Shown: one piece after another, positions 16,569-23,755 of the stretch | Layout of the letters: each line of letters opens with the position of its first letter | Numbering within the stretch: position 1 is the first letter of the stretch | Origin: Multifurca ochricompacta | Taxonomy: Eukaryota > Basidiomycota > Agaricomycetes > Russulales > Russulaceae | Reading direction: 5' to 3' | Assembly (NCBI GenBank): GCA_022496185.1 | Contig: WTXG01000431.1 | Span: forward strand, 1-23,755 | DNA: 23,755 nt | The notes under the pieces: model-generated | Databases searched by the model: none | The model's input: only the letters and a program-made list of their open reading frames with translations | What the model was told of the DNA's origin: nothing | Position numbers and translations under genes: made by a program

Positions 16569-19500
16569 ATGCGCCTCTCACCAAGAGAGCATGAAAAACT
16601 TGCCCTCCATCAGGTAAGCTGACACCCAGTCTACCTCAGCTCCCTCACCACTAATTGATATCACCCCTCAGCTTGGCTTTCTTGCCCAGAAACGTCTTGC
16701 GAGAGGTCTTCGCCTAAATCAGGCTGAAGCAACTGCTCTTATTGCCTCTCAACTTCAGGAACGCATACGTGATGGAGTCTATTCTGTTGCACATCTCATG
16801 CAACATGGAAAGAACCTCTTAGGAAGGCGCCATGTCCTACCTTCAGTCCCTTCTCTCCTGCATGAAATTCAAGTGGAAGGCACATTCCCTGATGGGTAGC
16901 GTATGTTCTATCATTTTTGTTTGTTATCTGATCATCCCGAAAGTGTCTTTTTGGTCACTGTTCATGACCCAATCGCATCTGAAAATGGCGATCTGGCGGC
17001 TGCCCTCTCAGGATCCTTCTTGCCCATCCCATCTAACGATAACTTCCCAGTGCAGGATTCGTCGCTCTATTTTCAAGAGAAGCTCCCTGGTGCAGTCATT
17101 GTTTGTAAAGGGAACATTCTCATCAACAAAGGTCGTGAACGCATTCGTTTGCGCGTCACAAACACCGGCGACCGACCCGTGCAGGTCGGTATACACCAGC
17201 GTAATTCGAGCATGATATTTACCAATTACAGATCGGCTCGCATTATCACTTCATTGAGACGAATGCAGCCCTGACTTTTGATCGCAGCCGCGCGTACGGA
17301 AAGCGCCTTGACATTCCAGCTGGTACAGCCGTCCGCTTTGAGCCAGGCGACACGAAAACTGTCACGCTCTGCGCGATCGGAGGTGCCCAAATCATCTCTG
17401 GCGGCAACTCGCTCGCATCTGGTCCTCTCAGCCATTCTCGGCCGGATGTGATCCTCTCGAATCTATTACAACGTGGCTTTTTATCAGCACCTGAGCTAGG
17501 TGCACTAGAAGTACATGAAGACACTTCGATCACCCGCAAGGCATACGCGGCGATGTTCGGACCGACTACTGGAGATCGCGTACGACTCGGGGACACCGAA
17601 CTTTGGATAGAGGTAGAGCGCGATGAGGTGAGCCGAAATCTTGTCTCATGACGTGCCTCAACACCATCCAGGCGGTATATGGTGACGAGGTCAAGTTCGG
17701 CGGAGGTCAGTTTCACAACACCTCCTCTGGGCATCCCCAGTGTATCTTACCGGTGAGCAGGTAAATCCATTCGTGAAGGCATGGGACAAGCAACGAATCG
17801 CCCGGCTTTGGAGGCGCTTGACCTTGTTATCACAAATGCTCTAATCGTTGACTGGTCAGGGATCTACAAAGTATGAGTTCCGTCTTTTGACCTAGCATTG
17901 ATTAAAACCGTGTTTAGGCAGATATCGGTGTCAAGAATGGTACTATCGTAGGTCTCGGAAAAGCGGGAAATCCAGATGTCATGGATGGCGTTCATCCATC
18001 TCTCATCATTGGATCAAGCACCGAAGTGATTGCGGGCGAGAAGCTTATTGTTACTGCTGGTGCAGTTGATGCGCACGTTCACTACATTTCGCCAACGCAG
18101 GTCATCGAAGCACTCGCTTCGGGCACAACAACTATGATCGGTGGAGGAACTGGTCCTAGCGCTGGCACGAATGCGACAACGTGTACTCCAAGCCCATTTT
18201 ACATGCGTCATATGTTGGCGGCTACAGATACTCTCCCGATGAACTTTGGTTTTACTGGGAAAGGAAATGATGCAGGGCCCTCTGCCCTTGAAGACATCAT
18301 CAAGGCTGGTGCCGCAGGCTTGAAACTCCATGAAGATTGGGGTTCCACCCCAGCGGCTATTATTAATTGCCTGAACGTTGGAGATGCCTATGACGTCCAG
18401 GTTTGTGATCATCGTGTGCCACAGCACTGCCATGTACTCAGCGACATGTTAGGTAAATATACACACCGATACACTGAATGAATCCGGATTTGTAGAGAGT
18501 GAGCCCCACAGACCAGCCGCCACATCTTTACTGATTCCACTACAGCTACAATTGCCGCGTTCGGAGATCGTACCATACATACGTATCATACCGAAGGAGC
18601 AGGTTGTATATCTGTAGTTCTCTCCTATCCACGGTCGTTAATTCTTCTTCAGGCGGTGGGCACGCCCCAGACATCATCACCGTTTGCGGCCTCGATAATG
18701 TTTTGCCTTCCTCCACAAACCCGACGCGACCCTATACGAACAACACTCTCGATGAACATTTGGATGTATGAAATTATCATCATGACAGCCTTCGACCTTC
18801 CTAACCACAGAGCCAGATGCTCATGGTGTGCCATCACCTGGATAAATCAATTGCGGAGGACTTGGCTTTCGCAGAATCACGTATTCGAGCTGAGACGGTC
18901 GCAGCCGAGGACGTGCTCCATGACTCAGGTGCGATCTCAATGATCAGCTCGGACTCCCAGGCTATGGGCCGCGTTGGTGAGGTAGTAAGTCGCACTTGGC
19001 GAACAGCAAGCAAGATGCGTGCCTTCCGCGGGCCCCTCACTTCATTGGGTGACTTTGATGGTCACGACAATGCACGCGTCAAGCGATACATTGCAAAATA
19101 CACCATCAATCCGTAAGTAGCCGTTTTTATTCTGCAGGAGTTGTTTGTGGAGAGTGCCCACCCTTTCGCAGTGCGATCACCCATGGAATCTCGCACTTAG
19201 TCGGGCAGATTGCGGTTGGAGCATTAGCCGACCTCGTTCTTTGGAAGCCGGAGAACTTTGGTGCTAAACCTGAGATGGTGCTCAAATCTGGTGTTATTGC
19301 TTGGGCACAGGTACGGATTGGAAGCGTCGCGCCATTCAACACTCTTACCTTCCCTTCTTAGATGGGGGATGCGAATGCGTCTATTCCTACTGTCCAGCCC
19401 TTCTTCGGCAGGCCCATGTGGGGCGCTCACCCTGCTTCAGCGGCACGCAACTCGGTCAGCTTCGTTTCAAAGGCATCCATCGACTCTGGGATTATCGTTA

Positions 19501-19694
19501 GCTATGGGTTGAAAAAGCGTGTGGAAGCGGTGCGTGGCTGTCGCCACATTCGCAAGAGCGACATGAAATGGAACGACTCCACGCCACGAGTGACAGTTGA
19601 TCCGGAGACCTACGAAGTTCGCGCCGATGGCGAGCTTGCGGATATTGCACCTGCAGAAATCCTACCTCTCACGAGGGTCTACAATGTATTTTGA
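16569..19694 (+). CDS. Urease, single-chain fungal type (13 exons)
   Basis: Cytosolic nickel enzyme that hydrolyses urea to ammonia and carbamate. Exons: 16569-16613, 16672-16895, 16944-17184, 17232-17627, 17672-17705, 17761-17870, 17918-18400, 18453-18498, 18546-18602, 18653-18765, 18817-19112, 19172-19310, 19362-19694. They total 2517 nt, 838 aa plus stop, the usual fungal length, with all phases consistent and all introns GT-AG (44-59 nt). The order is gamma-, beta- then alpha-type domains. Active-site residues visible are the AHVHY histidines, the carbamylated Lys in GLKLHEDWG, His in HTDTLNE, His in HTEGAGGGHAPD, the flap Cys-His in MVCHHLD and the Asp in [11 protein letters not shown]. 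The start [10 protein letters not shown] fits the family. It needs accessory proteins for nickel, which are not in the window. A TGATAA GATA-factor-like site lies at 16538-16543, weak evidence for nitrogen control. Confidence 0.96.
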
Positions 19695-20106
19695 TATATA
19701 AAAGCTCTAAAAAAGGCAGATTGCCCATGTAGGATTAGTCACAGGAGAATGGAAATCGAATTGTGTTTGTGTTTGTTCTTCATCTGACAAGTGACCATCT
19801 AACCATTAGCTTGCGCGGATGAGTGCATCCTCCCATTCGGATGTTGCCAATAGAGTGACATTACTCGACCCGAACACAGGGAATTCGGGCCATGGGAATC
19901 AATATTTTATCGTATATACAAAGAACCCCTCCATTGCCTTGCCCCTACCAAGGCATCTAGCCAGCTCTTCATGCAAGCATTTTGCTCGTTTCCGTCGTGG
20001 GTCGTGGATTTACGTCGTGAAGCCATGTCTCATTTTTCTACGCAGTCGCCATCAATGAACCATTGCCATTGTGCTGCGGGCATTGTTGGTGCGCGTGGCA
20101 TCAACC
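19695..20106. other. Convergent intergenic region between urease and the MFS gene
   Basis: This 412-bp stretch holds the 3' flanks of both genes. A short plus-strand open frame at 19819-20058 resembles no family I know. I see no RNA gene or transposon. Confidence 0.55.
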
Positions 20107-21872
20107 TCACATATGCCATACTTCCCGAGGGAGTGTGGTTCCAAACGCAACGGAGACGAGTGAGATAGCCAAAAGTACAACATATACCATCTCACCACCC
20201 AAGTACCCTTCTGCCAGTGACAAAGAGAAAAGTGATGCAGTGGCTGCGGGACCGATTGCCCGCATGATGGAGACTAGTAGCTGTGCGAGCCCATTGGTCG
20301 CACCTAAAGATGCACGATTGGGGGATGCCGCAGATATGTAGAGGAAGATGCAACCTGGGGAACCAAAAAAATCCGATCAACTGAACATCTTCTTGACGCT
20401 GGCGACAATCATAACCTACCATAAGCTAAACTAAGGCCAAGAGAAGATACGACTTGGAGGGCCACAGCCAAGTATACAACCAAACCAACACCGTGAGCAC
20501 GCGCCAAGGCGTTCATGACGGGAAAGAGTGCAAACATGGGGATCGCACAGAGCATTCCACCGACAAAAATCTTCTTTGTACCCCAGAGCGCGTGCGCGCG
20601 CGCGAAGCACGTAACTTGAAATACCCCATTGAGTATGCCAAAGCTGGCTAGGATTTTTCCGATCGCTGGTGGAGCGAGTCCGAGGCCACCGCTATCGATG
20701 GGCGTGCTAAAGAACAAAGGCTGAATTGCGCGATATGCGATGTCGACCAGCGAAAGGGTTCCGTAGTTGATCACAGAGACCAGTACCCGCCGTGTCATCA
20801 ACCGGCGTAACGGATACGGCTTTTCGGCATCATCTAATTCCGACACACTGCTGGACTGTGGGGCTCGTGACCCATTTTTCAAAAGGCTACGAAACGTGAT
20901 TGGGGACGGAACAGTCTGAACCAGAAGGTTGTAGGTTGAAAAGGAAGGAAGAAAAACAACAATCACCCTCACCTCCTGCAGAAACGAAAGGGTAAAGACC
21001 CACGCAAACGCCGAGAATGTTGCAGCAACTGCGCAGGGAAGGAAGTAGGGGTACTTCTTCAAGAATCCAGAGTTACCGAAAGTGTTCGGGAAACGATCCG
21101 CGGGGCGTGACAGAGATCCTCCAATCGTTGGACTATAAGCTATCGTTGGTGTTGCTAGCCAAGCAAAGCCACATCCCACTCACCCAAGAGCACCACCGGC
21201 GGACCAGGAGATCGGCATATACGCATAAACCTGAGGAAGACTTGCGGGATCAGTGATCTCCGCAAGGATGCTCTTTATGACACCGATGTTGCCGTTAAGG
21301 GCTCCATTCAGACTCCGGCTGGGAGGAGTCAGAGAGGGATGAAAGTATGATATGCGAAGGACATGCCTTAGAACTGCGCCCCAATAGGTTGTTGAGAGCC
21401 CAAAACTATACATCGATAGAGACAGGCCGAAGAGTCCTGTGAGGATGATGGGTTTGCGACCAACGATATCAGAGAGCCTACTCCAGTGTAGGACAGTAAG
21501 AGCTTGAGTGGCAAAAATATGGATTGCTAGACAAGGCGTGTGTAAGGAATAAAGTAGGTGAAGAGTGAGATTTAAGAAACACACCATGAGGCCAACATAA
21601 TATCCTACGCGGGACTCATCCCCATGCGTTATCCCCAGATTACGAACAAGCTGCAGGGAAATGGTGAGAAGATATCTTTTTGAGTTTGAAAAAAGTACCT
21701 CTGGTGTGAAAGGGTATATGACTTGAGCTGTAAGTGGTTCTGCGAGCTGGAGAACAAGCAAAATCCAGATTTGACCCCACGGAACAGGCTTGGACGGCTT
21801 TTTCAGTGCCGGTTCCGGTGGGAGGAGGGGAGTCTCTTCATCGTAATCATCGTTATGGGTCCTTGTGGGCAT
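20107..21872 (-). CDS. MFS transporter, basidiomycete DHA1/ZIFL-like (about 479 aa)
   Basis: Predicted membrane transporter; the substrate is unknown. Exons in sense order: 21872-21699, 21650-21585, 21526-21367, 21318-21184, 21132-20973, 20915-20420, 20354-20107. The start MPTRTHNDDYDEE-TPLL and the first helix (IWILLVLQLAEPLTAQ) are typical. Motif A-like SDIVGRKP follows helix 2, then GALNGNIGV and SRPADRFPNTFG. A hydrophilic loop splits the two six-helix halves. The C-terminal half has ISAASPNRASLGATNGLAQ. The fourth exon is joined by a GC-AG intron (21319-21366). Exon 3 is one base short: six T instead of five near 21510 would give the family reading. An alternative donor 4 nt downstream keeps the frame but adds a residue relative to the family. 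Its right neighbour is the tRNA gene; it converges on urease. Confidence 0.9.
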
Positions 21873-22349
21873 GGAAAGGAGCAATCAAGAGAGTAAGTAG
21901 ATCGCTGAACTTGAACGACACCCACGAACTCGTTGCAAACTAATGAAATGAATGAATGAATTAAGTCGAATTCGAGCTCGTAGCTCGTATTTATGCTGTT
22001 CGTATATTTTGCGATCGGCCTTTGAAGGCCGAGCCGAAAGAACCACTGCCAACAACTAAACCTTACTTTATTGCGCAATCAATGATGAGCTGAGCTCATC
22101 CTCATCCTCATCCTCATCCTCTCATTTGAACCACTATTCCAATAGATGTGCCTCCAGTGAGTTTGACGTTCTCTCGTTCTCTCCGGGGGCAAATGGGGCC
22201 AACTTGATCCATCCTCCGTAGGCATGAACTCGAGTCAATCTCAAAGAAGCCATACATTTAGGATGGATGATGATCCGGAGCAAGTCTAATTGTGGGTGGA
22301 TGGGCACCAAAAGTGTTTCAGAGTAAGCCTTAGACCGCGTTCTGTAATT
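21873..22349. other. Intergenic region with a CATCCT microsatellite
   Basis: Upstream flank of the MFS gene. It contains ATGA-type repeats near 21946-21960 and a short tandem run of CATCCT around 22095-22122. No TATA box or other control site is clear. I see no gene. Confidence 0.55.
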
Positions 22350-22421
22350 GGCGAGCTGGCGCAATGGTAGCGTGCTAGTTTCCGGCGCTAGCGGTTCTGG
22401 GTTCGAGTCCCAGGCTCGTCG
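22350..22421 (+). tRNA. tRNA-Arg (anticodon CCG)
   Basis: A 72-nt cloverleaf with no intron and no encoded CCA. The acceptor GGCGAGC pairs with GCTCGTC (one G-T), followed by discriminator G. The D arm is GCGC/GCGT around AATGGTA. The anticodon stem CTAGT/GCTAG holds the loop TTCCGGC with CCG at 22382-22384, decoding CGG. The T arm CTGGG/CCCAG encloses TTCGAGT. Internal promoter boxes are present: A box TGGCGCAATGG and B box GGTTCGAGTCC. Confidence 0.95.
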
Positions 22422-22429
22422 ATTCTTGC

Positions 22430-22437
22430 TTTTTTTT
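22430..22437 (+). terminator. RNA polymerase III terminator after tRNA-Arg
   Basis: A run of eight T residues starts 9 nt after the tRNA. It opens a CTTTTT microsatellite (to about 22457). Confidence 0.8.
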
Positions 22438-22457
22438 CTTTTTCTTTTTCTTTTTCT

Positions 22458-22658
22458 TGCAACTGCTGCGAATTCCTAGCTGTAGCTATATAGAGATTCA
22501 TGCATTGTATATATATATATACAAGAAAGGAATTGAAATTCAGTCTAGACTAGACAACAGGAATGGAATGATGTGATGTGATGTGACACTATCCATGCTT
22601 ATATAATTTGCAGGCGCCCTTCGTGGCCACGCGCACGCGCGAACAGACTGCCTTTACC
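22458..22658 (+). promoter_or_regulatory. Upstream region of the Rae1-like gene
   Basis: Contains a TA run (22509-22521), GATGT-type repeats near 22566-22585, and TATATAA at about 22601-22607, roughly 55 nt before the chosen ATG. The TATATAA could be a TATA box only if the 5' UTR is very short. No other element is recognised. Confidence 0.4.
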
Positions 22659-23755
22659 ATGGCTTTTTACCCTGGTGCGAGTTCCACATCTGCAAACGTC
22701 TCCTCAACAGCGGAAAAGGATGTCGAGGTTACCGACTCTCCCCCCGATTCCATATCTTCTCTTTCTTTCTGCCCCGTAGCGGATTTTCTTGCGTAGGATG
22801 CTGGGACAATAATGTGAGCCTTATCGGCCTTTCTTTACTCACATGTCTTCTATAACCTCACGGCTCTGTAGGTGCGGATCTATGAAGTAGGGGCGAATGG
22901 CCAGACGCAAGGGAAAGCAATGTATGGGCACCAAGCCCTGTACTTTCAGTTTGCTGGAATAAGTAAGCACACCCTCAAAAGTTGCCTTGGGTTCCTCGTG
23001 ACCATGTTTTGTAGGAGGGAAGCAAGGTCATATCTGGCGGTGGTGACAACGCTGCGCGTCTCTATGACATTCAAACCGGGCAATCCCAGCAGGTCGCTCA
23101 GCATGACGCGCCAGTCAAGGTCGTCAAATGGCTCGAGACACCACAAGGCAGCATTCTTGTCACCGGTTCGTGGGATAAAACAATCAAGGTAGCCCCTGTT
23201 TAGTTCTCCAGTCAACCAACCTCACACATCATTCTTTAGTATTGGGATATGCGCACGGCGAACCCAGTGTCAACAGTGCAGCTTCTCGAACGCTGCTACA
23301 CACTCGATGTCTCGTACCCGCTCATGGTTGTCGGAACCGCAGAGCGCCATGTCCAAATATTTAATCTCACCAATCCTACGACCCCGTACAAGGTATGCCT
23401 ACCCGACCCTCTTTTATGTTCTGTGTTCTGTAAGGGCTGAGCCCGCCCAAGACAATGCCGTCGCCTTTAAAATGGCAAACGCGCGTGATATCCTGTTTCC
23501 CTAATAGTACCGGCTTTGCTATGGGTAGCGTCGAAGGTCGCGTGGCGATCCAGTAAGCTCACTCAATTAAGCTCACTCATGCGACTTTATTCACGTTGCC
23601 TTACCTTCCGCAGATATGTCGACGAGAAGACTCGCAGTGCGCACCATTCACATCGTCGCACCCACTCGATGGGGCTAAGTTGTAATTATATACAGGAAAA
23701 CTTTTCTTTTAAGTGTCACCGGCGCGACCAATCGCCCGCCTCGAAAGATCAGTCC
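22659..23755 (+). CDS. Rae1/Gle2-like WD40 mRNA-export factor (5' part, cut by the window edge)
   Basis: Nuclear-pore WD40 protein of the Rae1/Gle2 family, which acts in poly(A) RNA export with Nup98-type nucleoporins. Exons read: 22659-22813, 22872-22962, 23015-23188, 23240-23392, 23452-23552, from 23614, and 23696 to the edge. Recognisable blocks are MAFYPGAS, SWDKTIKYWDMRT, VVGTAERHVQIFNL, LKWQTRV and GSVEGRVAIQYVDEKT, then NFSFKCHRRD. Four or so WD repeats are covered and the rest lies outside. The reading needs one extra base in exon 1 (before GTAGGATGCTGG), one in exon 2 (CCC in CAAGCCCTG) and one at the exon 2 donor (AAGTAAGC). The exon 6 end (about 23637) is unresolved. These defects in a normally essential gene suggest sequencing error. 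The start ATG follows TTTACC and matches family N-termini. Confidence 0.88.

Noticed and set aside
18014..18433. 139-aa minus-strand frame
   Set aside because: It is antisense to a large urease exon whose conserved active-site coding explains the open frame.
19819..20058. 79-aa plus-strand frame between urease and the MFS gene
   Set aside because: No family resemblance, no recognisable motifs and a position in convergent 3' flanks. It may be chance.

Overview
The window is from a filamentous fungus, most likely an Agaricomycete of the Rhizoctonia/Ceratobasidium kind. This is inference from three things: spliceosomal introns of about 44-65 nt, chromodomain Ty3/gypsy (chromovirus) retrotransposons, and a fungal single-chain urease beside a basidiomycete-type MFS transporter. 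There are two zones: a nested transposon block (1 to about 16381) and a host gene block (about 16400 to the end).

Transposon block. Element A (1-5928, minus strand) is an old, heavily frameshifted chromovirus cut by the left window edge. A 1263-bp solo LTR of another family (3463-4725, duplication GTCAT) sits inside its gag. The U3 end of its LTR is replaced by an unclassified repeat (R1, 5928 to about 6400). A second solo LTR of a third family lies at 6652-7256 (duplication TAGTA). Element B (7697-15175, minus strand, duplication ATAAT) is complete and young. Its two LTRs of about 590 bp differ by two substitutions and one indel. Its order in sense direction is 5' LTR, self-primer-type PBS, gag, pol (protease, RT, RNase H, integrase, chromodomain), an extra 397-aa ORF with four zinc-knuckle-like motifs, polypurine tract and 3' LTR. 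More repeat copies (R2 at about 7310-7547 and 15176-15470; R1 at 15520-15780 and 16066-16381) flank it.

Host block. A 13-exon urease gene (16569-19694, plus, 838 aa, uninterrupted) converges on an eight-exon-or-fewer MFS transporter gene (20107-21872, minus, seven exons by my reading). Then come a tRNA-Arg(CCG) gene (22350-22421, plus) and the 5' part of a Rae1/Gle2-type WD40 mRNA-export factor (22659 to window end, plus).

Most notable points: (1) both A and B carry an 11-nt PBS perfectly complementary to an LTR segment placed 34 nt from a TATA box, which is the arrangement of Tf1/sushi-type self-priming; (2) element B has an intact zinc-knuckle ORF downstream of pol; (3) two R1 copies differ over about 123 bp at all 11 CpG sites and nowhere else, a CpG-specific mutation footprint; (4) single-base losses recur in B, in the MFS gene and in the Rae1 gene, suggesting assembly errors rather than biological decay; (5) both retroelements share a TGA stop at the same codon in RT.
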